From assembly GCA_003024985.2 (NCBI GenBank), contig PXIH01S0001059.1: DNA of 10,542 nucleotides. One strand, written 5' to 3'. Of the stretch, positions 1 to 7,404 are shown piece by piece. The first letter of the stretch is position 1; each line of letters begins with the position of its first letter. The translations under genes and the position numbers were made by a program. The stretch is from Euperipatoides rowelli (taxonomy: Eukaryota; Onychophora; Udeonychophora; Euonychophora; Peripatopsidae). The notes beneath the pieces are model-generated. The model saw only the letters and a list, made by a program, of their open reading frames with translations, was not told where the DNA came from and made no database searches.

Positions 1-365
1 TATAACTTGGTAATTTGAGAATGTCATCATCATTTATATCTGCCCAAGTCTCAGTAATAGCTATTATTTCAAATTTCTCTAAAGCAATAACTATTTCAAG
101 TTCTGACAATTTATTTCTAACACTTTTGGCATTTGTATAAAAACAGCTCAAAGATTTAATGAAATTAACATCTGACCTTGATTTGTTTATTACTATACTA
201 ACTTTACTATTGTTGGCCTGCAAATATTTATTACACTAATTCCTAAAATAACTATCTATTAGGTCTATTTCATTTAAGTTCCTATTCTTTTCAATATCCC
301 TAACATTACTTTCATTAATATTAATCATATTACTTAAAATAGAATTCGAATGGTCCCTAACAACC
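1..365 (-). pseudogene. ORF2 start of the CR1-like element: APE-type endonuclease N-terminus (partial)
   Basis: Reading leftwards, one frame gives CFYTNAKSVRNKLSELE (about 146-96) and then IIAITETWADIND (about 67-29) before the window ends. These are the first two motifs of the apurinic-endonuclease-like domain that nicks target DNA for target-primed reverse transcription in non-LTR retrotransposons. The Asn of TNA and the Glu of TETW correspond to conserved active-site residues of this family. The same frame is open from about 365 but is broken by a TAG at 236-238. The stretch upstream of that stop is rich in Asn, Ile and Ser and matches nothing I recognise, so the true start of ORF2 is not fixed. 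It begins close to or overlapping the ORF1 stop and in a different frame. Endonuclease identity is solid; the element family is less so. Confidence 0.75.
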
Positions 366-378
366 TCCTTATGACAAA

Positions 379-1391
379 CTAGTTTGCCTTAATAATGGCA
401 CTGGAAATAGCTCTGCTGAGTATTGCCTTTCCGCTCATGTACAGATGAATTTCATCCTGCCAATTTCAGATTTGCACATTCAGCCACCACTCTAGAGATT
501 TCAGAAACCTGTGAGTCTAAACATATCTGATATAACTGACTGACAGGAAATCTTGGCAGAATATCGGTAATTAGTATCTTACTAGCCGGTCTCACTAACA
601 TGATCTCTCTAATAAGATGACACTTCTTATCAGCCACTATCTTGGGAAAATCCCTACCCACAATGTTAGTGCTTGCATGCACCACTACAATTCGGTCTCT
701 AACAAAATTCCGCAGTATAGGATTAACACGCTACTTAACATGTTCTATCCTAGCACCTGGATAGAACCATGTCATTGCCTTCCCTTTTGCTTTCCCATTT
801 TTCACATCCAATCCACACACTTGGGAATCACCTATTACATGGACCTCACATTCAAAAGGTTCTACATGATCCTCAAATACTAAGGCCTCAAAATGGGTTG
901 CACCTTACTTTGGAAAGAAACTCTTGGTCTGCTACCTCTCCTACCTTTACCCTACCCTNCAACCTGCCACTCTGCACTCCCAGACAAGAGTTTACCCCAT
1001 GTCCTGCAGCTCCACGCACTCCATTAGCCTTAATATTCAAATCGCCTTCACCTTTAGGAGCTTTCAGCCACCTAACATCAAAGGAAGCCATTGGAGAATA
1101 AAATACCAAATCTGAACACTCTGACAGAACCTCATAGGTTTGGGTTTCTGCATCTAGGTATGAATGCAGTCTCCCGACAAGCTCAGCATCATTCTGAGTC
1201 CCCACATCCTGCATCCCCAAACTCTCAAATTTCTCAATTGTTGTCTGAATACTACCTCTACTCTTGATCGTTCCATAAAAGAAGATATGCTCCAGGTGCT
1301 TCAAAATCTTGGACAAAACAGTATTTGGAGTAGGAGACATTACAAAATTCAAATAACGATAGCCAATATCAACTTTTTTATAAATTAACTA
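379..1391 (-). pseudogene. ORF1 of the CR1-like element with SGNH/GDSL esterase domain (decayed)
   Basis: The frame is open from a TAG just upstream of 1391 to 888. It shifts by one base near 888-900, continues through an in-frame TAG at 731-733, shifts again near 455-480 and ends at TAG 379-381. The C-terminal half is an SGNH hydrolase. Block I is VIGDSQV, with the nucleophile Ser in GDS at 832-824. A YPGARIEHV stretch follows, then VVVHASTNIVGRDF with the block III Asn (GTN altered to STN), ILITDILPR, and finally DEIH (456-445), supplying the block V Asp and His. In CR1-like elements this esterase is part of the ORF1 protein, whose role is not settled. The N-terminal half (1391-890) contains no zinc finger or other domain I recognise. 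The start is uncertain: the first ATG of the open frame is near 1340, shortly before the MSPTPN stretch. The N at 959 makes one residue unreadable. Confidence 0.75.
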
Positions 1392-1885
1392 TAAAAATCT
1401 AACCAAATCACAGGGATAGATGCAAATATTTATTACCTACTTCTGCTTATTACTAATAAAAAATTTATAAAAACGACTAAACCAGTAAAAATAGAAAAAA
1501 AAAGCAACTCAAGTAAATGTTAAACAGAAAAGAAAACTAATTAATTCGGACACCACCCCACACCCCACGAAAATCAAGATTTAAAATAAAAATTTAAACT
1601 CTCTTAAAATACAATCTAAAATTAATCTAATCCTAATGTCCTATAAAAACCTATCTAATTTTAAATAAATTAAAATATTTATTACCCAAGTTCTGCTTAT
1701 CAATATCAAAATTTATGTAAAAGAAAAAAAAAATGCGGTCACATAACAATTAAACAGTAAAATAAATGGCCTAATAAATTTAAAAGTACAACGTTCTAAT
1801 TACTACAAACCTACTATATATTATAAAATTAATTATCGGATCACAGGAAATAAAACATTTAAAATAGAAATGTAAACAGATTTAA
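1389..1885. repeat. Diverged tandem duplication, unit about 250-280 bp
   Basis: Landmarks recur in the same order. CTATAAAAATCTAACCAAAT near 1389 pairs with CTATAAAAACCTATCTAATT near 1641. ATATTTATTACCTACTTCTGCTTAT (1426-1450) pairs with a near copy at 1675-1700. ATTTAAAATAAAAATTTAAAC (1579-1599) pairs with a near copy at 1857-1877. Offsets of about 250 growing to 278 indicate two units with indels. The low-complexity A-rich background makes exact edges unreliable. Confidence 0.55.
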
Positions 1886-2300
1886 ATTATCCACAAACTA
1901 AAAACAAACCAAAAGTTAGACAAATGAATCCTAGTTTGAAATACTAACCGCAAACGTATAAAGCTATAAACACAATCAATAAAGAAATACATGTTTTATA
2001 CCAATTAAATATAAATAAAGCTAAATTTAACAACTAACTAATAAATTAGATAAGAAATTAATAATAATAAAAAAAAATCTAGTGAAACTATTAAATATAA
2101 TATAAAAGATACTTTTCAAAAATAGCAGCACTACTAAAACAAGTTGGTGTTGTTGCTTCAAACTCTTGAACCCAGCCTTTCAACTCTCGAATCCAGTCTT
2201 TCTAATCGTTAACTTTGTACACTCAGTAGGCTATACCATAGGATAACTACATACTTCAGGGCAAGGGTAATAAATATATATTTGTTTTGATACTTTAGAT
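1392..2300 (-). other. AT-rich noncoding leader, probable 5' UTR of the CR1-like element
   Basis: There is no open frame of useful length on either strand. The sequence is very rich in A on the plus strand (T on the element strand). It lies immediately upstream of ORF1 in the element's direction and holds two kinds of tandem repetition (listed separately). Assignment as 5' UTR is inferred from position only. Confidence 0.4.
2161..2202. repeat. Tandem duplication of a 21-bp unit
   Basis: AACTCTTGAACCCAGCCTTTC (2161-2181) is followed directly by a second copy (2182-2202) differing at three positions, all C/T changes. It lies near the presumed 5' end of the CR1-like element. Confidence 0.75.
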
Positions 2301-2471
2301 ATACCTCAAGGTGAGGTTACTTTGTACCACTTTTTTCACATTTTTTATTTGAAAGCTTATGCAATTTGACATATTTATGATACAATTTCAATTGTTAGTG
2401 TACATATTGTTAAATGTTTATTTAATCATGTCACCAACTCCAAACTCCATTGACTGTTTAATTTTTTTTAG

Positions 2472-2599
2472 CACCAATAAAAGTGGAGCCAAGTATCCCA
2501 TGGAGGAGGATATTTTACATCACTTTAAGAATTGCATTGAAATGAAGGCAAAATATAAATGTGGAGCCAATTTACCATATGGAAATGTTACTTTACACA
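2472..2599 (+). other. Possible orphan coding exon with a 26-codon internal repeat (weak)
   Basis: The frame from 2428 to 2637 is open. A good polypyrimidine tract ending in AG (about 2459-2471) precedes it, and a GTAAAA that could act as a splice donor follows at 2600. Between them the peptide contains GAKYPMEEDILHH and, 26 residues later, GANLPYGNVTLHS, sharing the pattern G-A-x2-P-x5-L-H. The DNA also repeats (GTGGAGCCAA at 2483 and 2561). The GA...LH spacing is loosely reminiscent of degenerate ankyrin repeats but too short (26 rather than 33 residues) to call. It could equally be a chance open frame or part of an unrecognised repeat. No neighbouring exon was found. Confidence 0.2.
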
Positions 2600-2637
2600 G
2601 TAAAATCTATAATATTTCAAAATATATTTATTACTGA

Positions 2638-2815
2638 ATTATACAAAAATACAAAATTTTCAGTTAAAGAAACTTAAGTTAAAAATACAAAATTGTAAAT
2701 TCACAGAAAATGAATAGTTGGCCATAATAATTACTAAACATCTCAAAACCAACCACCAATTATTTCTTTCAGTATTATTTTATAGCATATGATAATAAGA
2801 TAGCCTACTTGTACA
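2638..2815. other. AT-rich sequence with no recognised feature
   Basis: No open frame or repeat of note was seen on either strand. Confidence 0.5.
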
Positions 2816-3055
2816 CAGGGGGTTGATAGACTGTGTGGGACCGGGGGGGAATAATTTTTGCAGTCATCTTGTTTGTGAAAATTGATAAGCTTTTTTTTTT
2901 GGTTGTGCGTACATTTGATAAGCTCTTTTTTGTTGTTGTGGGCATTTTTTTACCTTGTGAGACTAAAAGCTTCCTGGCCAGGCCTACGGGTCACCTTGTC
3001 TTACTTCGGCCTGGGTACTTTTACACTGCTGCCCTCCCTCTAAATACCCTTGCTG
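2816..3055. repeat. G/T-rich patch with a 32-bp tandem duplication, possible degraded MITE
   Basis: The patch stands out in base composition. It starts with CAGGGGGTTGATAGACTG and a run of seven G, and ends ACCCTTGCTG. TTGATAAGC followed by a T run and GTTGTG recurs at 2882 and 2914, a tandem copy about 32 bp apart. CAG and CTG ends with G-rich and C-rich subterminal sequence recall the hAT-like elements further right. However, the ends align poorly and the flanks show no 8-bp duplication. The open frame across it (2833-3189) is a by-product of the repeats. Confidence 0.3.
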
Positions 3056-3298
3056 GCATACAAAATCAATGGATTAATAACATGCATTTATTTAAAATTT
3101 ATATTGTGGTTACTTTACTCACTTCCATGCTGGTGCAAAGTAATCCCAACTTAAGCAAAATGCTGACATCAATAATTGTTATTCATTGAACAGTACATTT
3201 CAGGCATGAAAAATAGTAATAAATGATATTACTCTATGATGATAACTTAATAATGAGTGAAATACAAATGAATTTACCTGATTATATCACTTTAGTAA
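3056..3298. other. AT-rich sequence with no recognised feature
   Basis: There is no supported gene, repeat or regulatory site between the G/T-rich patch and copy A of the 1-kb repeat. Confidence 0.5.
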
Positions 3299-3542
3299 GT
3301 CTTGGTTGGACATAAAAATTACAATGAAAAAAATTGAAACATTTTTGAGCTAAAAGTTCAATGGAAGGTCACATGAGAACCAACGACTTTGGGACAATCA
3401 TTATCTTATAAAATCTGCATTGGTATGCCATATATTGGAAGAAATAGGGGGAAAAAAATTAATAGTAGTTCAGATTTTATCCAAAAGTGCTCAATCAAAG
3501 TCATTTGCTGAGCGGTGCAAAGTATTCTCTCTAAGCACAAAG

Positions 3543-3577
3543 GAACCTCACCTTACGCAAAATAACCTCACCTTACA
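3543..3577 (+). repeat. Minisatellite AACCTCACCTTA-xGCAAAAT, two units (copy A)
   Basis: AACCTCACCTTACGCAAAAT is followed by a second, partial unit AACCTCACCTTAC. The same locus in copy B has four units. Confidence 0.8.
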
Positions 3578-3779
3578 GGCCCTGAAATAGAGAAACAATA
3601 GCCTACTGTCTACCACTATGTACAATTACTGTAATCTTTAAATTTTCTGAGGATCATTAAGTGAGTTTTTCAAAGAATCTTTTGGTTTCTTTAAAATATC
3701 TGGATGGATGGTTTTATTAGGCTAAAAGCTCAATTTGACTATGATTTGAAGGATTGGTGAATCTTTATTTGTTTCTTTG

Positions 3780-3911
3780 CTTTCTATTTTTATGATTGAT
3801 TATGTAATGTTGATTTATTTTTGTTGTTTAATGTACCTGATATTCTTCAAGGACTACCTGTTGATAACTGTATAAACAATGGGCTAAAATCATTTAATTT
3901 AATAAATAAAT
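3780..3911 (+). repeat. Non-LTR 3'-end-like sequence with short AATAAATAAAT tail (copy A)
   Basis: A T/G-rich stretch leads into CAAGGACTACCTGTTGATAA and GGGCTAAAAT and ends in an AAAT simple-sequence tail. This layout is typical of 3' UTR ends of arthropod-type non-LTR elements. No reverse transcriptase lies upstream, so if correct it is a severely 5'-truncated copy. Because copy B shares the flanks as well, it was duplicated with them rather than inserted twice. The left boundary is a guess. Confidence 0.35.
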
Positions 3912-4163
3912 CAATTAAAATATTACATAATTTTAAAATGCTATTTATTACACACAATTTAGTAGCAACTTAGGTGATTACAGAAAGTGTAAATAAATAA
4001 CTCTACAACTCTACTGCACAAATAAAATAAAACTAAGAGTATATACAAAGCTTCCAGCTACATGATAATGTCCTTTCTGGTTAAAATAATTAATTTACTT
4101 GTTAATGGTAGTGAGTTATAATAGGCACCCTATTGAAGTTTTGAATCAATCTTTAATTAAACC

Positions 4164-4300
4164 CAGGGGCATACTAAGTGGGGCAACAGTCCATGCCGGG
4201 TACCATCACAGGGGAGGGGGTTGAAATTTTTTATGGTGGGAGGTGCAAATAAACTCCTCTACTGCTGTAATGTTTGTTTTTTATTCTAATCATACATATT
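4164..4300. mobile_element. hAT-like MITE, left part only (copy A)
   Basis: It begins CAGGGGCATACTAAGTGGGG directly after ATTAAACC (4156-4163). That 8-mer is identical to the sequence flanking the right end of the full-length MITE at 9205-9212. It matches 8816-8952 of the intact copy and then stops at 4300, where gypsy sequence begins. The right two thirds of the MITE are missing here. Confidence 0.7.
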
Positions 4301-5028
4301 AGAATAAAAGAGTAACAAAGCCCACTGAATGGGTAACCAACTGATGGCAGCCTAAGACTATGTAGTATGTATTGACCCCAAAGATAACTCTATCACATAC
4401 CTGCCTTTGAATAAATGACTCATATACTTGCTAATAAAAAGTGGTTTACTGTTTTAGATATGAAAGATGGGTTCATGCAACAGGAACTTGATCACTAGAG
4501 TTCAAAACTGTGCACTTTTCACACTCCGTTTGGGAGGTATAGGTTCCTGTGTATGCCTTTTGGATTATCATCCTCTCCAGAAATATTTCACAGAGTCACC
4601 TTTCAGGCATTATGAGACCTGGAACGGATCATAATGTATTTTGATGACCTAATAGTGAGTGCAGAAACTATTCCAAAACATGATAAGTTAATAAACTAAG
4701 TAATTACAAAGCAAAGGAAATTGGTATCAAGTTTAACAAAGCAAAAATACAATTCTGTGTACCGGAAGTGAGATATCTGGAAAAGATATTTTCCCATATG
4801 GAGATGTCACCTGACCCGGAAAGGGTAAAAGCTATTTTGAAATTTAAAAGAAGCAAATAATAAAGTTGCAATGCAATCTATAATGGGTTTAGTGTGATAC
4901 TTGGGAAGTTTTATTCCTAACTTGTCACAACTTACAGCACCACTAAGAGAACTACAGGAGAAAGAAAGATGTGTTGTGGTGCTAGGAAATGGGCTATAGT
5001 GAAGCACTGGCATAAATTAAAAATTAGT
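4301..5028 (+). pseudogene. Ty3/gypsy reverse transcriptase (decayed)
   Basis: Homology starts at KPTEWV (4318-4335) and continues with IDPKD (4371-4385). The palm is in one frame with VLDMKDGF (4451-4474; catalytic Asp at 4457-4459), FHTPFGRYRFL, MPFGLSSSPE and MYFDDLIVSA, whose Asp-Asp pair is at 4643-4648. The thumb region VPEVRYL and MSPDPERVKAIL is in another frame, and FIPNLSQLTAPLREL (about 4911-4955) marks the connection to RNase H. In the palm frame there are stops at 4496-4498 (TAG) and 4613-4615 (TGA), and frameshifts occur near 4340-4370, 4400-4450 and 4690-4740. The enzyme copies element RNA into DNA. Catalytic aspartates remain but no long open frame does. Confidence 0.88.
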
Positions 5029-5437
5029 GACAAGTGCCCATGTTTTGCGATACTTTTATACTAAAAAAACAGTTGCTAATACAAACTGCAACAGCAAGGA
5101 TAGATTAGGTTCTTGTTTAAAGGCTGATGGGGAGCCAATAGGATAAGAATCAAAGCCTGACCGATGCTGACAAACAGTATGCTCAGATTGAAAAAGTGTT
5201 GTTGGCTATAAAGGTTGCTACTGAAAAGTTTAATACGTTTGTGTATGGGCGTAGGATTAAGGTTCATACAGATCATAAGACATTGGAAGCAATTTTTAAG
5301 AAAGACTTGGGACAGTTAACAGCAAGAATTCAGCGGATGAGGTTGGCCCTGTTAAGGTATGATCTGAATGTTCACTATAGACCGGGGCCATAAATGCATG
5401 TAGCAAATGCATTGTCAAGAAATTTTCTAATTACGAA
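5029..5437 (+). pseudogene. Ty3-type RNase H of the gypsy element (decayed, first catalytic Asp lost)
   Basis: LRYFYTKKTV leads into NCNSKDRLGSCLKADGEPIG, then LTDADKQYAQIEKVLLAI, YGRRIKVHTDHKTLEAIF, MRLALLRYDLNVHYRPG and VANALSRNF. This is the full course of a Ty3-type RNase H, which removes the RNA strand during reverse transcription. In the first motif (normally D-A/S-S) the Asp is replaced by Asn. The Asp of TDHK at 5271-5273 remains. A stop interrupts the early part (TAA after EPIG), a frameshift precedes LTDAD, and a TAA follows the RPGP motif at about 5392. The best open stretch is 5157-5393. Confidence 0.88.
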
Positions 5438-6600
5438 ATTATGCAAGAAACGGTACATGCAGTAGACATTGCTCTCCACATAATGGCTAAAAAATTGTTA
5501 CTGTTCCAAGGAGTGAGTGAGAATGACCCAGTTATAAAAAATGTTAAGTCATACTGTATTTATGGGTGGCCAGAACAAAAAAAATCATGTAGCCCCCACT
5601 CTGAGAGAATTGTGGAATTTAAGAGAACATTTATGGTGAAACAGGGTTTGGTTCTATTACACAATAAAATTTTTGTTCCTGAAAAGTTGAGGACAAGTAT
5701 GTTAAGTTTGATACATGAAGGCCATTTGGGTATAGTGAAGTGTAAAAAAGAGCTCATCAAGCCCTCTACTGGCCAAAAATGGCAATGTAAATTGAAGAAT
5801 TGGTGCAGAGTTGTAGGATTTGTGAAAAATGCCAGCTAACAATGTTAAAGAGCCACTAATGCAGTAGGCCTACCCTATTCCAGAAAGGCCATTTCAATTG
5901 GTGGGAATGGATATTTGTTCCTTTACTGGCATGGATTATTTGATAATGGTATGTTATTAAATTGTTGGAGTTAAAGGAGACTATGAATAAGACAGTGGAG
6001 GAAATTATTAACAACTTAAAAATTATATTTGCTACCCATGGTATTCCCTAAATAATCATCTCTGATAACATGCCATTTGCAAGTTTTGAATTTAACAAAT
6101 TTGTGGAAGACTGGGGTATAGAACCGACTAACTAGTCCACATTATTCAAGGTCTAATGGGCAGGTAGAAAAAATGGTTGGAGTAGCCAAAGGCTTATTAA
6201 AAAAGACAATGCCGTCACATGGTGATATAAATTTAACACTAATGGTTTATAGAAATAGCCCAGTGGATTGTATGGAAACAACACCATCACAGATGTTGTT
6301 AAAAAGAGTTGTGAGAACCAGAAGTCTTACAACTGCCAAGGTGCTGAATCATTGTATAGTTGAAAATACAAAAAGTCTGCTTCTGAAAAATAGGGATAGA
6401 AGGGAAAACATCTATACAGACAAACAAAATTTAGGAAGGAGTTAAGTAAAGGAGATAGTGTACTTCTTAGAAAGGGGACTGAGTGGGAGCCTGGGGTAAT
6501 AATGGATATCATGGGTTCCCAAGGTCATATATATGGTTACAATGGCTGGGGGAAGTGGATATCGCAGAAATAAGTGGCACATAAGAAGGTCAAATAATCC
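5438..6600 (+). pseudogene. Ty3/gypsy integrase (zinc-binding, DDE core and C-terminal domain, decayed)
   Basis: The zinc-binding module shows HEGHLGIVK (His codons 5714 and 5723), LYWPKM and CRICEKC (5812-5832), an HHCC finger split across a frameshift. The core has VGMDICSF (first Asp 5910-5912), IISDNMPFASF (second Asp 6064-6066) and TSPHYSRSNGQVEK (Glu 6167-6169), giving the D,D-35-E spacing. The C-terminal domain reads KGDSVLLRKGTEWEPGV (from about 6448) and, after a frameshift, GYRRNKWHIRR (near 6556). Integrase joins element DNA to the host genome. All three catalytic residues and most zinc ligands survive although each lies in a different frame. A 9-bp insertion near 5865 interrupts the linker before the core. 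No chromodomain was seen. Confidence 0.9.
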
Positions 6601-6803
6601 ACCACCAGTTGTCAGGAATGAGGTGATGGAGGGATTGGAGGACCTAGAAGGTAAACATCTTGGTGAATGTGGAAGGAACAACAAGACATCTGCTAATACT
6701 TTGCAATCTGATAAGGTTATGTGACAAGGTCTGGAGAGGTTGACAAGTACTGAGACCTCTTAAATACAAGGATATGTTTGCACATGAACACTTGTTTAAG
6801 ACT
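6601..6803 (+). other. Gypsy element region between integrase and polypurine tract
   Basis: About 200 bp with no recognisable motif; the open frame running in from the integrase end stops at about 6724. It is too short for an envelope gene. Confidence 0.5.
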
Positions 6804-6813
6804 AAGGGGAGGG
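6804..6813 (+). other. Polypurine tract of the gypsy element
   Basis: AAGGGGAGGG lies immediately before TGTGCC, the start of the LTR. This is the expected primer for plus-strand DNA synthesis. Confidence 0.8.
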
Positions 6814-7049
6814 TGTGCCGTCTGGCAAGCTGTGCCTAATGCACATGAGGATTGCCTGGAGAGTTAATCAGAATGTATAGTGATTTTAGGTTATTGTGTA
6901 TGGCCATTGTTGCTACCTGTTGTTTTATTGTGCCGTCTTTATTATCATTCTTAATAGTAATACCTATTATAGTTAATAAATTGTTGTTATAATATATCCT
7001 TATAAGGATTGCCTCTATTATTTTATCAAGAATAAAACTGTCCCCAACA
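6814..7049 (+). repeat. 3' LTR of the gypsy element (about 236 bp)
   Basis: It starts TGTGCCGTCTGGC directly after the polypurine tract and ends CCCCAACA, giving the canonical TG...CA ends. It contains a TATAAT-like stretch near 6990 and a polyadenylation signal. No second copy exists in the window, so the length rests on the ends alone. Confidence 0.7.
7031..7036 (+). promoter_or_regulatory. Polyadenylation signal AATAAA in the LTR
   Basis: AATAAA lies 13 bases before the proposed LTR end, in the expected sense orientation. Confidence 0.45.
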
Positions 7050-7360
7050 GCTAAGCAGGGCATTGATGAAAATAAGTGGCCACTAAGGTATTATTTCAAA
7101 AAGTTTATGACTCATCAAAATTATTCACATGAAGAAATTGAAGCATTGGTGATAATTTCAGTCCTTGAATACTTTCATCATGTTATATGGGGCTACCAAA
7201 TCAAAGTCTGTACTTCTCATAAGGTTGTTGATTGCCTCAACAGCTTTAAATGGAAGTAGCCAGACAGTTGGATGGTTAGAGAGAGTGGAAAAATATAACC
7301 ACATGGAGATGCCACCTGAACCATATATTAGTCATAGATGAGGCATTGAATGAGGATCAT
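7050..7360 (+). pseudogene. Ty3-type RNase H domain of the second element (decayed)
   Basis: In order: ENKWPLRYYFKKFMTHQ, NYSHEEIEALVIISVLEYF, WGYQIKVCTSHKVVDCL (TDHK altered to TSH, so this Asp is lost), TVGWLERVEKYNHMEM and then, after a frameshift, HLNHILVIDEALNED (7313-7357). The last corresponds to the conserved H-x-N...ADALSR end of gypsy RNase H. A stop follows FKWK. The N-terminal strand with the first catalytic Asp is missing because the fragment begins at the LTR boundary. If a second RNase H did the cutting, this one may already have been a non-catalytic connection domain before decay, but the changes may simply be decay. Confidence 0.75.
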
Positions 7361-7404
7361 GAAGTGAATCTGGTGGTAGGAAAAGTGATGTCTACAACAT
7401 TACC

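Larger units (their letters stand above)
1..2300 (-). mobile_element. CR1-like non-LTR retrotransposon, 5' part, decayed, cut by the window edge
   Basis: Read on the minus strand, the order is an AT-rich leader (2300 to about 1392), an ORF1 with an SGNH/GDSL esterase domain (1391-379) and an ORF2 opening with an APE-type endonuclease (about 365 to 1). An esterase in ORF1 followed by an endonuclease/RT ORF2 is the known arrangement of CR1-like elements. The reverse transcriptase would lie to the left of the window. The right boundary is uncertain: 2300 is only where the leader-like sequence stops looking continuous, and no target-site duplication could be seen. Several stops and frameshifts show that this copy is dead. 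The clade call is inferred from two domains, so other esterase-bearing non-LTR clades remain possible. Confidence 0.7.
3299..4300 (+). repeat. Copy A of a 1-kb direct duplication
   Basis: This segment aligns over its whole length with copy B at 7904-8952, in the same orientation. The first 65 bases or so are identical. Later parts differ by scattered substitutions and indels, at roughly nine in ten positions identical by eye. It begins at GTCTTGGTTGGACAT and ends inside a MITE at ATTCTAATCATACATATT. It contains, in order, a short CTCACCTTA minisatellite, a sequence resembling a non-LTR 3' end, about 250 bp of unassigned flank and the left part of the MITE. No coding potential was recognised. 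Copy A ends exactly where gypsy reverse transcriptase homology starts. Confidence 0.9.
4301..7049 (+). mobile_element. Ty3/gypsy LTR retrotransposon, 5'-truncated, with 3' LTR
   Basis: The order reverse transcriptase, RNase H, integrase, polypurine tract, LTR is that of Ty3/gypsy (Metaviridae) elements. The 5' LTR, gag, protease and the very start of the reverse transcriptase are absent. No envelope-like frame lies between integrase and LTR. The coding parts carry many stops and frameshifts across all three frames, so this copy is long dead. The left truncation coincides with the broken MITE of copy A, consistent with a single deletion joining the two. The right end abuts RNase H coding sequence of another element. 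Confidence 0.85.

Noticed and set aside
617-1388. Plus-strand open frames across the ORF1 region
   Set aside because: They are shadows of the minus-strand esterase frame, whose motifs are clear.
2428-2446. MSPTPN encoded at 2428 on the plus strand and again at about 1340 on the minus strand in ORF1
   Set aside because: Only about 16 of 21 bases agree and the similarity does not extend on either side; most likely chance.
2816-3055. A third hAT-like MITE with CAG...CTG ends
   Set aside because: The ends align poorly and the flanks CTTGTACA and GCATACAA do not match as a target duplication. Kept only as a composition patch.
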